This document shows, in pieces, positions 7,749 through 17,147 of a DNA stretch of 64,000 nucleotides; the stretch's first letter is position 1, and every line of letters begins with the position of its first letter. The stretch comes from Streptomyces sp. Je 1-332. Lineage in GTDB: Bacteria; Actinomycetota; Actinomycetes; Streptomycetales; Streptomycetaceae. Position numbers and translations under genes: made by a program. The notes under the pieces are model-generated. The model was not told the origin of the DNA, did no database searches, and worked only from the letters and a program-made list of their open reading frames with translations. Location of the stretch: assembly GCF_040730185.1 (NCBI RefSeq), contig NZ_CP160402.1, positions 3,286,001-3,350,000 on the forward strand, written 5' to 3'.

Positions 7749-8504
7749 GTGAACGCCACCGACCGCACCCCTGCCGACCTGCTGCGATCCGCGCTCGCCG
7801 CGGACCCGGGCCGCCCGCTCATCACCTTCTACGACGACGCCACGGGCGAGCGCGTCGAATTGTCCGTGGCCACCTTCGCCAATTGGGTGGCCAAGACCGC
7901 CAATCTGCTCCAGGACGATCTCGCCGCCCAGCCCGGCGACCGGCTCGCGCTGCTGCTGCCCGCGCACTGGCAGACGGCGGTCTGGCTGCTCGCCTGTTCG
8001 TCCGTCGGCGTCGTCGCGGACGTGGGCGGCGACCCCGCCGGCGCCGACCTCGTGGTCAGCGGGCCCGATGTGCTGGACGCGGCCAGGGCCTGTTCCGGGG
8101 AGCGGGTCGCGCTCGCGCTGCGGCCGCTCGGCGGGCGCTTCCCGCAGACCCCCGATGGCTTCGTGGACTACGCGGTCGAGGTGCCGAGCCAGGGCGACCG
8201 CTTCGCGCCGTACGCCCCCGTGGACCCGGACGAGCCCGCCCTCACCGTCGCCGGGGCCGGCGAGCTGACGGGTGCGGAGCTGGTGGAGCGGGCTCGTGCC
8301 GATGCCGCCAGCCTTGGGCTCGACGCCGGCTCCCGGCTCCTTTCAGGGCTGTCGTACGAGACGTGGCAGGGCCTGAGCTCCGGGCTGTACGCCCCGCTGG
8401 CGGCGGGCGGCTCCGTGGTGCTCTGCCGTCACCTCGACCAGCTCGCCGACGGCGGGCTCGACAAGCGCGTCGAGGACGAGCGGGTCACCGCCACCGCGAC
8501 ATAG
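7749..8504 (+). CDS. TIGR03089-type protein, short AMP-binding-domain homologue (251 aa)
   Basis: Residues 1-100 resemble the start of acyl-adenylate-forming (ANL) enzymes: TFYDDATGERVELSVATFANWVAKTANLLQDDL and GDRLALLLPAHWQTAVWLLA. The protein stops after 251 residues and lacks the P-loop-like TSGTTG signature and the C-terminal domain, so adenylation activity is doubtful. From family knowledge this matches an actinobacterial conserved group of unknown role. GTG at 7749 (VNATDRTPADLL) is chosen because homology begins there. It lies next to LCP genes, but no functional link is visible. Confidence 0.7.
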   Translation: MNATDRTPADLLRSALAADPGRPLITFYDDATGERVELSVATFANWVAKTANLLQDDLAAQPGDRLALLLPAHWQTAVWLLACSSVGVVADVGGDPAGADLVVSGPDVLDAARACSGERVALALRPLGGRFPQTPDGFVDYAVEVPSQGDRFAPYAPVDPDEPALTVAGAGELTGAELVERARADAASLGLDAGSRLLSGLSYETWQGLSSGLYAPLAAGGSVVLCRHLDQLADGGLDKRVEDERVTATAT

Positions 8505-8641
8505 CGCCCCCTTGCCGGGCCCCGGCGGTTCCCCCGTTCGGCTCACCCGAGCCCCTGGCCCGCAGGCCCCCGGCGTCACGTCGGTCCATGGTCGTAAGAG
8601 CGCACCATGCACCGACGTCGCTATGAGGGGTGGCCCCACAC

Positions 8642-9886
8642 GTGTCCGACACCGCAGGCACGCCCGCCGGACCGGAGCACTCGGGTCCGGACGACGCCCA
8701 GCCTGAGCCGCCGGCCACGTACGCACCGGGCGCGGGCTCCAGCCCGACGGGCGTGGGTATCGCCCGGCGCAGGCGGCGCTGGCTGCGCTGGACGGCCATG
8801 GGCGCCGCGGGGCTCGTCCTGGTGGCGGGGGGCGCCGGGTGGGCGGTCTACAACAAGCTCGACGGCAACATCACCAAGGACACCGACGCCGCGGCGGAGC
8901 TGGCGCGCTACGAGAAGGAGCGCCCGACGGCGCTGGTCAACGGCGCGCAGAACATCCTGCTCGTCGGCTCCGACACCCGGGCGGGCCGGGGCAACAAGAA
9001 GTACGGGCGCGACCCCGGCACCCAGCGATCCGACACCACGATCCTGCTGCATCTCGCGGCCGACCGGCACAGCGCGACCGCGGTGTCGATCCCGCGGGAC
9101 GTGATGGTGGACATCCCCAGCTGCCGCACGAGCGACGGTTCGCGGACGCGGGCCCAGTTCGCCCAGTTCAACTGGGCGTTCCAGTTCGGCGGGACGGCCT
9201 GCACCATCCGTACGGTCGAGAAGATGACGAAGATCCGCGTCGACCACCACATGGTCGTGGACTTCGCAGGGTTCAAGGACATGGTCGAGGCGGTCGACGG
9301 CGTACAGGTCTGCCTGAAGAAGCCGATCAACGACAAGGCGGCGCGTCTGAAGCTGCCCGCCGGCCGCCACACCCTCAACGGCGAGCAGGCGCTCGGCTAT
9401 GTGCGGGCCCGCAAGAGCATCGGCAACGGCAGCGACACCGAGCGGATGGACCGCCAGCAGCAGTTCCTCGCCGCGCTCGTCAACAAGGTGCAGAGCAATG
9501 ACGTCCTGCTCAATCCGGCGAAGCTCTATCCGGTGCTCGACGCGGCCACTTCTTCCCTGACCACGGACCCGGCACTTGCGAGTTTGCGTGGTTTGTACGA
9601 ACTGGTGCGCGGCATGCGCAACATCCCCACAGAACAGGTGCAGTTCCTCACGGTGCCCCGTCGGTCGTATGTCTACGACGCCAATCGGGATGAACTCGTC
9701 GAGCCCGCGGCGGACGAACTCTTCACCCGGCTCCGAACGGACGCACCCCTTCAAGTGACGCGCAAGGAGCCCGACCCCACCCCCAGCGCCGAGCGTGCAG
9801 ACGACGACTCGGAGTCCCCTTCTCCTACGTCGAGTCCCGCTCCCACTTTCCGCGGCAACACGGCCGCCGGAACGGCCTGCGAGTAA
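8642..9886 (+). CDS. LytR-CpsA-Psr family cell-wall glycopolymer transferase, paralogue 1 (414 aa)
   Basis: LCP proteins attach polyprenyl-linked glycopolymers such as teichoic or teichuronic acids to peptidoglycan on the outer membrane face. Here a cytoplasmic Arg-rich tail (RRRRWLRW) precedes one membrane helix (about residues 48-66). The LCP domain contains NILLVGSDTRAG, QRSDTTILLHLAAD with the conserved Arg and Asp, SIPRDVMVDIP, and LGYVRARKS. There is no C-terminal LytR_C domain; the tail is Ser/Pro-rich. GTG at 8642 has AGGGG 11 bases upstream; GTG 8630 is an alternative. Confidence 0.88.
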   Translation: MSDTAGTPAGPEHSGPDDAQPEPPATYAPGAGSSPTGVGIARRRRRWLRWTAMGAAGLVLVAGGAGWAVYNKLDGNITKDTDAAAELARYEKERPTALVNGAQNILLVGSDTRAGRGNKKYGRDPGTQRSDTTILLHLAADRHSATAVSIPRDVMVDIPSCRTSDGSRTRAQFAQFNWAFQFGGTACTIRTVEKMTKIRVDHHMVVDFAGFKDMVEAVDGVQVCLKKPINDKAARLKLPAGRHTLNGEQALGYVRARKSIGNGSDTERMDRQQQFLAALVNKVQSNDVLLNPAKLYPVLDAATSSLTTDPALASLRGLYELVRGMRNIPTEQVQFLTVPRRSYVYDANRDELVEPAADELFTRLRTDAPLQVTRKEPDPTPSAERADDDSESPSPTSSPAPTFRGNTAAGTACE

Positions 9887-10114
9887 AGCCATCCTCAAGC
9901 GCAAGACCGCCCGCACAAAGAAATAGGGCGGATTGCCCAGTTGTAGGGGAGTGGAATTTGTCACCGGCGTCGTTCGACGCTGAACTGGCCGGATAGTGTG
10001 AGCGATCCGGTGCGCCGGGCCCTTCGTGCCCGCGCACCGCTGGACGATTGACCGAGCGCCTTGTCTTGAGGGGGGAAAGGCGCCGCGTGGCCCCGACGGA
10101 GGACGCAGCTAACC

Positions 10115-11845
10115 GTGGACGCGCAAGGCCGTGGGCGGGCGGAGAACATCGACCCCGCAGACCAGTGGGTGCTCAACCCGAACACCGGCGATTACGAACT
10201 GCGACTGAGCCCTTCCGCTGGGCAGTCGTCAGTGCCTGGACCTCGCAGATCACCCAGGTCCACGTCACGCCAGGGAACGCGCGGCCGCGATGGCCGGCGT
10301 GACGACCGCCGTGACGAGCCGCGGGACGTGCCGCCGCAGCGCAGGCGCCGGGCTCCGCAGCCGGAGACGGCGGGCGGGCGGCGCAAGCAGAAGCCGAAGA
10401 AGTCGAAGAGCAAGAAGATCCTGACGTGGACGGGCGGCTCGCTCGCCTTCGTCCTCGTCGCGGTCGGTGTCGGCGGGTACGTCTACTACCAACACCTCAA
10501 CGGCAACATCAACTCGATCGCCGACGACGGCGCGAGCACCGGCGGCTTCAGCAAGGACCGCGCCATCAACATCCTGGTGATGGGCACGGACAAGCGCAGC
10601 GGCGAGGGCAACGAGAAGTACGGCGACAAGGGAAGCGTCGGCCACGCCGACACGACGATCCTGCTGCACGTCTCCAAGGACCGCACGAACGCCACCGCGT
10701 TGAGCATCCCGCGCGACATGATCACGGACATTCCGGACTGCCCGACCACGATGGAGGACGGCAGCAAGAAGACGATCGCCGGGACGCAGGACGCCCGCTT
10801 CAACGAGAGCCTCGGGCAGAGCGAGCGCACGCCGAGCTGCACCATGCGTACGGTCACGAAGATCACCGGAATCGTGCCGGACCACTTCATGGTGGCCGAC
10901 TTCAACGCGGTCAAGACGCTCTCCAGCGCGGTCGGCGGCGTCGACGTCTGTCTGGCCAAGGACATCGACGACCCGGACTCGCATCTGAAGCTGCCCGCGG
11001 GCAAGCACACCATCGAGGGCGAGGACGCGCTGGCGTTCGTCCGCACACGCCACTCCGTGGGCACCGGCGGTGACTTGAGCCGCATCGAGCTGCAACAGCA
11101 GTTCCTCAGCTCGCTGATGCGCAAGCTCAAGTCGAACGACACCCTGACCAGCCCGTCGAAGATGATAAAGCTGGCCGAAGCGGGCACCAAGGCGCTCACC
11201 GTCGACTCCAAGATCGCGGACATCATGAAACTCCGTGACCTGGGCATGGAGCTCGGCAAGCTCGACATGAAGAACCTCAGCTTCGCGACCGTGCCCGTCA
11301 TCGACAACCCGGCCGAGAAGGTCCACACAACGGTCGTCGTGAACGAGGCCAAGGCCGACCCGCTGTTCTCCATGATGCGCGCCGACGAGTCGCTGACCGC
11401 GGTGAAGAAGAAAGAGAAGAAGGAGAAGGCGGCGGTCGCCGCCCGCCTCAAGGGCAGCAAGTCCGATGCCTCCGAGGTGCGGGTCAACATCTACAACGGC
11501 AGCGGGAAGACCGGCGCCGCTCAGGCAACTCTCACGTACTTGCAGAACACTGAGGGCATGTCCAAGGCCAGTCAGCTCGGCAACGCACCGTCCGACCTCG
11601 AGAAGACGACGCTGGAGTACGCCCCCGACCAGGCCGACCAGGCCCGGCGGCTCGCCGATGTCATGGGGCTCTCCGGCTCCGCGATGAAGCCCGGCAAGAG
11701 CGAGAAGAACTCGCAGGGCCTGCCCGCCATCAAGCTGACGCTCGGCAGCGACTTCAAGGGGGCCGGGGTGCCCATCAGTGCCCCGTCGAAGGCGCCGGAG
11801 GGCATTCAGAAGGTCGAAGCGGACAAGACTGTGTGCGCCAAGTGA
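10115..11845 (+). CDS. LCP family glycopolymer transferase with LytR_C domain, paralogue 2 (576 aa)
   Basis: A long basic cytoplasmic N-terminus (about 100 residues) ends in a Lys-rich run, then a membrane helix (about 105-128). The LCP domain follows (NILVMGTDKRSGEGN, HADTTILLHVSKD, SIPRDMITDIPDCP, LAFVRTRHSVG). Residues about 450-550 form the LytR_C domain, starting VRVNIYNGSGKTGAA. The Arg usually seen before the Asp-Thr of the LCP core is His-Ala here. GTG at 10115 has ACGGAGGA upstream at good spacing. It is second in a run of same-strand LCP genes. Confidence 0.88.
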   Translation: MDAQGRGRAENIDPADQWVLNPNTGDYELRLSPSAGQSSVPGPRRSPRSTSRQGTRGRDGRRDDRRDEPRDVPPQRRRRAPQPETAGGRRKQKPKKSKSKKILTWTGGSLAFVLVAVGVGGYVYYQHLNGNINSIADDGASTGGFSKDRAINILVMGTDKRSGEGNEKYGDKGSVGHADTTILLHVSKDRTNATALSIPRDMITDIPDCPTTMEDGSKKTIAGTQDARFNESLGQSERTPSCTMRTVTKITGIVPDHFMVADFNAVKTLSSAVGGVDVCLAKDIDDPDSHLKLPAGKHTIEGEDALAFVRTRHSVGTGGDLSRIELQQQFLSSLMRKLKSNDTLTSPSKMIKLAEAGTKALTVDSKIADIMKLRDLGMELGKLDMKNLSFATVPVIDNPAEKVHTTVVVNEAKADPLFSMMRADESLTAVKKKEKKEKAAVAARLKGSKSDASEVRVNIYNGSGKTGAAQATLTYLQNTEGMSKASQLGNAPSDLEKTTLEYAPDQADQARRLADVMGLSGSAMKPGKSEKNSQGLPAIKLTLGSDFKGAGVPISAPSKAPEGIQKVEADKTVCAK

Positions 11846-11919
11846 CCTGAGGCGGTCATTCTGCGTCTGACTGGGCGCAGAATGGCCGTATTTCGGGGTA
11901 GCGCGGGGAGGGGCAGGGG

Positions 11920-13566
11920 ATGGGGAGAAGCAGCGTGCGTGGGGAGGGGGCGCGACAACGCGTCCCGCACGCCAGTGATCATGGCCTGGAAGGAGGCCCG
12001 CCGCACGAGGGAGGGGAGCCCTCGGCGAGCGGCGGGCGCCGCGGGCGTAGCCGTGGGGGCGGCGGCAGCGGCAGCCGGGCACCGCGTCCCAGACGGCGGA
12101 TACTCCGCTGGTCGGCAACGATCCTTTCGGTACTGATACTTGGCACGGCCGGCGCCGGATATCTCTGGTACCAGCATCTGAACGACAACCTGGAGACGGA
12201 CGACCTGAACCTCGGCGAGCACCGGGCCCCCGAGCCCACGCCGAACGCGGCGGGCCAGACCCCGCTGAACATCCTGCTGATCGGTTCGGACGCGCGGGAC
12301 TCCAAGGAGAACCAGAAGCTCGGCGGCGCCAAGGAGACGTTCGGGGGCAAGCCGCTCGCCGACGTCCAGATGCTGCTCCACCTGTCGGCCGACCGTACGA
12401 ACATGTCGGTCATCAGCATGCCGCGCGACACCCTGGTGGACATCCCCAAGTGCACCGACCCGGACGGCGGCAAGGTCTACGAGGCCTCGACGCAGCGGAC
12501 GATGACAAATCAGACGCTCGGCCGGGGCGGTCCCGGCTGCACGGTCGCCACCTGGGAGAAGCTCACCAACATCCACATCAACCACTTCATGGAGGTGGAC
12601 TTCGCGGGTGTGGTCTCCATGGCCGACGCCATCGGCGGCGTACCGGTCTGTGTGGACGCCAACATCCACTCGCGCGACAGCCAGGGTCACGGCTCCGGTC
12701 TGAAGCTGGAGAAAGGCACCACGGCCATCAAGGGCGAGCAGGCCCTGCAGTGGCTGCGCACTCGTTACGGCTTCGACGACGGCAGCGACATCAGCCGCGC
12801 CAAGGCCCAGCACATGTACATGAACTCGCTCGTGCGCGAGCTGCGGAACAACGCCGGCCTGAGCAGCCCCAACAAGCTGCGCAGGCTCGCCGAGACGGCC
12901 ACCAGCGCACTCAAGGTCGACGACGGCCTCGGCACGGTGAAGAAGCTCTACGACCTCAGCAACGAGCTCAAGAAGGTCTCGCCGGAGCGGACCACGATGA
13001 CGACCATGCCGTTCGAGTACGTGGGCGCGCGCGTCATCCCCAAGCCGGGCGACGCCGAGCAGCTCTTCCGCCTCGTACGCGACGACATCGCGCTGGACGG
13101 CAAGGGCAAGAAGAAGCCCGCGGAGGAGAAGCTCTCGGACGACCCGGCAGCCGCGGACGACGCGATCGCCGTGCAGGTGCGGAACGGCACCCGCACGGAC
13201 TTCGAACCGCCGGTCAGCGGGCGGGCGAGCGCGGTGACGCAAGTCCTCGCGGGCAAGGGCTTCACCAAGGCGGCAGCCGACACGACGACGGCTCTCGCCG
13301 AGGAGAAGACCGTCATCCGGTTCCCCAGCGCCGACCTGGAGGGCGACGCCCAGCGGGTCGCCAAGTCCCTTGGCATGAAGCTGAGTTCGGTGAAGAAGTC
13401 GACGGACGTCTCCGGGGTCACCCTGATCGTCGGCGCCGACTGGCGGGAGGGGAACGCTCCCCCCAGGTCGAAGCAGGACGACAAGACGCCGGACTCGGCC
13501 GAGGCGCTCAACGGCTCGGACAAGAAGGCGTGCATGCACGTGGACCCGAAGTTCACCTGGAAGTGA
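11920..13566 (+). CDS. LCP family glycopolymer transferase with LytR_C domain, paralogue 3 (548 aa)
   Basis: Cytoplasmic Gly/Arg-rich N-terminus of about 65 residues, a membrane helix (about 66-86), then an LCP domain: NILLIGSDARDSKEN, SMPRDTLVDIPKC, LQWLRTRYGFDDGSD. The LytR_C-like region begins at about residue 420 (AVQVRNGTRTDFEPP). The usual Arg-Ser-Asp-Thr in the core is replaced by LADVQML, so the substrate site may differ from typical LCP enzymes. The ATG at 11920 follows a strong GGGGAGGGG ribosome binding site. A hairpin separates it from the convergent glycosyltransferase gene. Confidence 0.87.
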   Translation: MGRSSVRGEGARQRVPHASDHGLEGGPPHEGGEPSASGGRRGRSRGGGGSGSRAPRPRRRILRWSATILSVLILGTAGAGYLWYQHLNDNLETDDLNLGEHRAPEPTPNAAGQTPLNILLIGSDARDSKENQKLGGAKETFGGKPLADVQMLLHLSADRTNMSVISMPRDTLVDIPKCTDPDGGKVYEASTQRTMTNQTLGRGGPGCTVATWEKLTNIHINHFMEVDFAGVVSMADAIGGVPVCVDANIHSRDSQGHGSGLKLEKGTTAIKGEQALQWLRTRYGFDDGSDISRAKAQHMYMNSLVRELRNNAGLSSPNKLRRLAETATSALKVDDGLGTVKKLYDLSNELKKVSPERTTMTTMPFEYVGARVIPKPGDAEQLFRLVRDDIALDGKGKKKPAEEKLSDDPAAADDAIAVQVRNGTRTDFEPPVSGRASAVTQVLAGKGFTKAAADTTTALAEEKTVIRFPSADLEGDAQRVAKSLGMKLSSVKKSTDVSGVTLIVGADWREGNAPPRSKQDDKTPDSAEALNGSDKKACMHVDPKFTWK

Positions 13567-13576
13567 GAAGCGGTTT

Positions 13577-13599
13577 CCGGCCCGCCGTCGGCGGGCCGG
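13577..13599. terminator. Hairpin between convergent LCP3 and GT2 genes
   Basis: CCGGCCCGCC (13577-13586), a GTC loop and GGCGGGCCGG (13590-13599) form a perfect 10-bp stem just after the LCP3 stop. It may serve genes on both strands. Confidence 0.6.
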
Positions 13600-13609
13600 A
13601 CGCCGCCTT

Positions 13610-14650
13610 TCAGGCCTCGCTGAGCACGGCCGGGCGCCGGGAGGCGATGACCTTCTTGGCGAGGGAGCGCGGGCTGGTCAGAAAGCCCCAGCCCCACGAC
13701 ATGTGCATGGTCGCGAGGGCCACCGGGATCTGCAGGCGCGCCTTCAGCGGCAGCCCCTTGCCCGCGGGCAGTGAGCCGGCCGTGATCGCCGCGAGGTAGC
13801 CGGCGGGGACGACGAAGCCCCAGGGCGTGACCAGCGCGCCCACCACGACGCCCGCGGCGATCGCGCAGACCGCGGTCGGCGGCGCGAGATAGCGCAGGTT
13901 GATGGAGCCCTCGTGGTAGCGGGCGACCACGTGCCGCCAGCGGCCGTAGTCCTTGTACTGCTTGGCGAGGGCCTTCACGCTCGGCCGCGGGCGGTACTGC
14001 ACCCTCAGCTCGGGCGAGAACCAGATGAGCCCGCCGGCCTCACGGATACGGAAGTTCAGCTCCCAGTCCTGGGCGCGGATGAACTCCTCGTTGTAACCGC
14101 CCTGCTGTTCCAGGGCCTCGCGGCGGAAGACGCCGAGGTACACGGTCTCCACCTGCTGGGCGGCGCCGCCGGTGTGGAAGGCCGCGTTGCCCACGCCGAT
14201 CTTCGACGTCATGGCGGCGGCGACGGCGTGCTCCCAGTCGTTCTCGCCCTCGGCGTGCATGATGCCGCCGACGTTCTGCGCGCCGGTCTCCTGAAGGAGG
14301 CGTACGGCGGTCGCGATGTAGCCGGGCGAGAGGATGCCGTGGCCGTCCACGCGCACCACGATCGGGTGGCTGGAGGCCTTGATCGCGGCGTTCAGGGCCG
14401 CGGGCGTGCGGCCCGTGGGGTTCGGGACGGTCTGCACCTTCGCGCGGTGGCCCGCGGTCTCGGCGACCAGTTCGGCGGCGATCTCGTCCGTGCGGTCCGT
14501 GGAGGGGCCAAGCGCGACGACGACCTCCATCTCACCGTCGTACTCCTGCTCGAGGATCGCGGAGACGGCAGCACGCAGATGCCGTTCCTCGTTGAGCACC
14601 GGCATGATCACGGATACGGCAGGAAGCTGCTCGTCGGGCGTCGCGTTCAT
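13610..14650 (-). CDS. Family 2 glycosyltransferase (346 aa), membrane-associated
   Basis: Inverting GT-A enzyme. PAVSVIMPVLNEERHLRAAV is the N-terminal nucleotide-sugar fold, VVRVDGHGIL carries a D-G-H version of the metal-binding DXD motif, and FIRAQDWELNFRIREAGG corresponds to the ED acceptor-site region. The C-terminal 90 residues have two or three hydrophobic segments (PPTAVCAIAAGVVVGALV and following), so it probably works at the inner membrane face on a lipid-linked acceptor. It is embedded in the LCP cluster, consistent with glycopolymer synthesis. ATG at 14650 (MNATPDEQ) is preferred to the upstream in-frame codon; ribosome binding sites are weak for both. Confidence 0.83.
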   Translation of the reverse strand: MNATPDEQLPAVSVIMPVLNEERHLRAAVSAILEQEYDGEMEVVVALGPSTDRTDEIAAELVAETAGHRAKVQTVPNPTGRTPAALNAAIKASSHPIVVRVDGHGILSPGYIATAVRLLQETGAQNVGGIMHAEGENDWEHAVAAAMTSKIGVGNAAFHTGGAAQQVETVYLGVFRREALEQQGGYNEEFIRAQDWELNFRIREAGGLIWFSPELRVQYRPRPSVKALAKQYKDYGRWRHVVARYHEGSINLRYLAPPTAVCAIAAGVVVGALVTPWGFVVPAGYLAAITAGSLPAGKGLPLKARLQIPVALATMHMSWGWGFLTSPRSLAKKVIASRRPAVLSEA

Positions 14651-14817
14651 CGGCGCCACGTTACCGCGAATGGGGGACACGGGCGCGCGCCGCCCGGCCT
14701 GCTGCCCCGGGTCGCAGATCGTATGGGCCTACGGTTCTCGCAGTCCCCGGCCCCTCACGAGTCCTCCCCCCACCCGTCCGGCCAGGCCCGCCCGTCACCG
14801 CGGAGGTGTCCCCCCAC

Positions 14818-16302
14818 GTGCCCACACCGCCCCGCCGCTCCTTCACCCCGCCCCCACGTGGCCCGCGCCCTCCTCGTGCGAGGCAGCCGGGGCAGCAGCC
14901 GGCGGGGCGGCCGGTCAAGCAGTGCAGGCGGCCACGGTGGACCATGCGGGTGGCGACGGGGTTCTCCCTGACGGTGCTCGTGGCGGCCGGGATCGGGCAC
15001 GGCGTGGTCACCAGCCTGGACACCGAGATCGCCCGGGTCGACGCCTTCAAGGACATGAAGAACCGGCCCAAGGGGGGCAACGGCATGAACGTCCTGCTCG
15101 TCGGCACCGACGGCCGGGACAAGATCACCAAGGCGGAGAAGCACAAGTACCGCCTGGGCGGAGCGCCCTGTCACTGCACGGACACGATCATGATCGTGCA
15201 CATCTCGGAGGACCGGAACCGCGCCAGCGTCGTGAGCCTGCCCAGGGACAGCTTCGCGATGATGCCCGAGCACGTCGACCGGAACTCCGGCGACCAGCAC
15301 AAGGCGCATCCGGTCAAGCTGAACGCGGCGTACGCGGAGGGCGGCCCGAACCTCACCGTGCGGACCGTCGAGAACATGACGAAGGTCAAGATCGACCACT
15401 ACCTCGAGGTGGACTTCACCAGCTTCATGAAGACCGTGGACGTGGTCGGCGGCGTCGAGATCTGCACCACACGCCCGCTGAGGGACTCGTACACCGGGCT
15501 CAACCTGCCCGTGGGCACGCACCGGCTGAACGGCGGCGCCGCCCTGCAGTACGTCCGCACGCGGCATGTCGACGGCACGTCCGACCTGGGGCGGATGCAG
15601 CGCCAGCAGCGGTTCCTCGCGGCGCTGATCTCCAAGGCGACCAGCAGCGGGGTGCTGCTCAACCCGCTCAAGTTCCGCGACGTGTCCCGGACGCTGCTCG
15701 GCTCGGTCCGGGCCGACCGGGGCTTCGGCACGAACGAGATGCTCGCCCTGGGGCGGGCGATGCGGGGCTTCTCGCCGAGGTCGTCGGAGTTCACCACCGT
15801 GCCGCTGCTCAGCAAGGGCGTGATGGTGCCGGGCATCGGGTCGACGCTGAAGTGGGACCCGGTGCGGTCCACGAAGCTCTTCCAGGCGCTGCGTGACGAC
15901 CGGCCCCTCGCGGCGCACAACCTGGGGCGCAGGGCCATCGTCGACGTGTCACCGCAGCAGATCCGGGTGCAGGTGGACAACGCCACGGGTGTGCCGGGCC
16001 TCGGCAAGCGGGTCGACAGCGGGCTGCGGGCCACCGGCTTCCGGACGACGCGGGTCCCGGGCAATGTGCCGGGCGTACCGCTCAAGCGCACGATCGTCGC
16101 GTACGACCCGCGCTGGGACCGCTCGGCGAAGTCCCTGGCGACGGCGCTGCCCGGCTGTCTGATGCGGCCGGTGAAGGGGCAGGGCGCGACCTTGAAGGTG
16201 CTCGCGGGCCAGGACTTCAAGCAGGTCAGGCCGGTACGGGCCGAGGACGCCTACCAGGGCGAGTTCGGGGCGGTGACCGGTGACCAGGTGGTGTGCCGGT
16301 AG
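14818..16302 (+). CDS. LCP family glycopolymer transferase with LytR_C domain, paralogue 4 (494 aa)
   Basis: A Pro/Arg-rich cytoplasmic N-terminus leads into a membrane helix (about 45-65). The LCP core has MNVLLVGTDGRDKI, SLPRDSFAMMPEHVDR, and LQYVRTRHVDG. The residues before the core Asp-Thr are Cys-His-Cys-Thr instead of Arg-Ser/Ala, so two extracytoplasmic cysteines sit at the active site. A LytR_C domain starts around residue 385 (IRVQVDNATGVPG). GTG 14818 has GGAGG 11 bases upstream; GTG 14806 would overlap that site. Confidence 0.86.
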   Translation: MPTPPRRSFTPPPRGPRPPRARQPGQQPAGRPVKQCRRPRWTMRVATGFSLTVLVAAGIGHGVVTSLDTEIARVDAFKDMKNRPKGGNGMNVLLVGTDGRDKITKAEKHKYRLGGAPCHCTDTIMIVHISEDRNRASVVSLPRDSFAMMPEHVDRNSGDQHKAHPVKLNAAYAEGGPNLTVRTVENMTKVKIDHYLEVDFTSFMKTVDVVGGVEICTTRPLRDSYTGLNLPVGTHRLNGGAALQYVRTRHVDGTSDLGRMQRQQRFLAALISKATSSGVLLNPLKFRDVSRTLLGSVRADRGFGTNEMLALGRAMRGFSPRSSEFTTVPLLSKGVMVPGIGSTLKWDPVRSTKLFQALRDDRPLAAHNLGRRAIVDVSPQQIRVQVDNATGVPGLGKRVDSGLRATGFRTTRVPGNVPGVPLKRTIVAYDPRWDRSAKSLATALPGCLMRPVKGQGATLKVLAGQDFKQVRPVRAEDAYQGEFGAVTGDQVVCR

Positions 16303-16317
16303 GAAGGCCTGCCGGCG

Positions 16318-16453
16318 GGACGGCTGACCTGGGGACGGCTGACCGGCGGGACGGCTGACCTGGGGACGGCTGACCGGCAGGACGGCTGACCTGGGGACGG
16401 CTGACCGGCAGGACGGCTGACCTGGGGACGGCTGACCGGCGGGACGGCTGACC
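16318..16453. repeat. 31-bp tandem repeat (4.5 units)
   Basis: The core GGACGGCTGACC occurs nine times between 16318 and 16453 with alternating 15- and 16-base steps, so the true unit is 31 bp (core-TGGG, core-GGCG/A). It fills the gap between the convergent LCP4 and thioesterase genes. The core has little dyad symmetry and the array has no unique spacers, so it is a minisatellite rather than CRISPR. Copy number may vary between strains. Confidence 0.9.
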
Positions 16454-16469
16454 GGGCCGGCACCGGCGG

Positions 16470-17018
16470 TCAGTCGTCGAGGCCCTCCGCGGCGCGTGCC
16501 TGCCGCAGCTCCTTGATGGCCCGGCGGCGCGCGAGGCGGTGCGTGCGCCTGATCTGCGCCTCCTGATACCGGCGGCGGTCCCGCTCGGTCTCCGGAAGTA
16601 CCGGCGGCACGCCCCGCGGCTTGCCGTCCGCGTCGACGGCGGCGAAGACGAGGTAGGCGGAGCCGACCTGCTGCGCGGGCGTCGACTCGTTCCAGCGCTC
16701 GGCAAGGACCCGGACGCCGACCTCCATGGAGCTGCGTCCCGTCCAGTTGACCTGCGCCTTCACATGGACGAGGTCACCGACCCGCACCGGCTCCAGGAAA
16801 GCCATCTCGTCCATGGACGCGGTGACCGCGGGCCCGCCCGAGTGCCGCCCCGCGACAGCCCCCGCGGCGTCGTCCACCAGTTTCATGATCACACCGCCGT
16901 GCACCGTCCCGAGGAGGTTGGTGTCGCCGTGGGTCATGATGTGGCTGAGAGTCGTGCGGGACGCCGAGGTGGGCTTGCCCGGAATCTCCGATTCCGTGCC
17001 GGGGGCCAGGTCTGTCAT
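16470..17018 (-). CDS. Acyl-CoA thioesterase, hotdog fold, YciA-like (182 aa)
   Basis: Hydrolyses acyl-CoA thioesters. Residues 20-130 are a hotdog domain with the signature TNLLGTVHGGVIMKLVDDAAG, including the Asn and Asp used by this family, followed by ASMDEMAFLEPVRVGDLVHVKAQV. The last 45 residues are a basic helix (RRRYQEAQIRRTHRLARRRA) common in actinobacterial members. ATG at 17018 (MTDLAPGTE) is chosen because family similarity begins soon after; the open frame extends far upstream without meaning. It is transcribed towards the 31-bp tandem repeat. Confidence 0.85.
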   Translation of the reverse strand: MTDLAPGTESEIPGKPTSASRTTLSHIMTHGDTNLLGTVHGGVIMKLVDDAAGAVAGRHSGGPAVTASMDEMAFLEPVRVGDLVHVKAQVNWTGRSSMEVGVRVLAERWNESTPAQQVGSAYLVFAAVDADGKPRGVPPVLPETERDRRRYQEAQIRRTHRLARRRAIKELRQARAAEGLDD

Positions 17019-17147
17019 GGGCTCCACCCTATGTCTGACGTATGTCACGACCGCGCCCGGCCGCTTTGCATCAGCTCTGCAACAGCCCTGAACCGAAATC
17101 ATGCCCGCCCTGTAAGGCGCATGGGCAGAGACGGCACACTGGGCCAC

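Noticed and set aside
16318..16453. Possible CRISPR array
   Set aside because: The repeats are contiguous with no unique spacers and no cas genes are near; it is a minisatellite.
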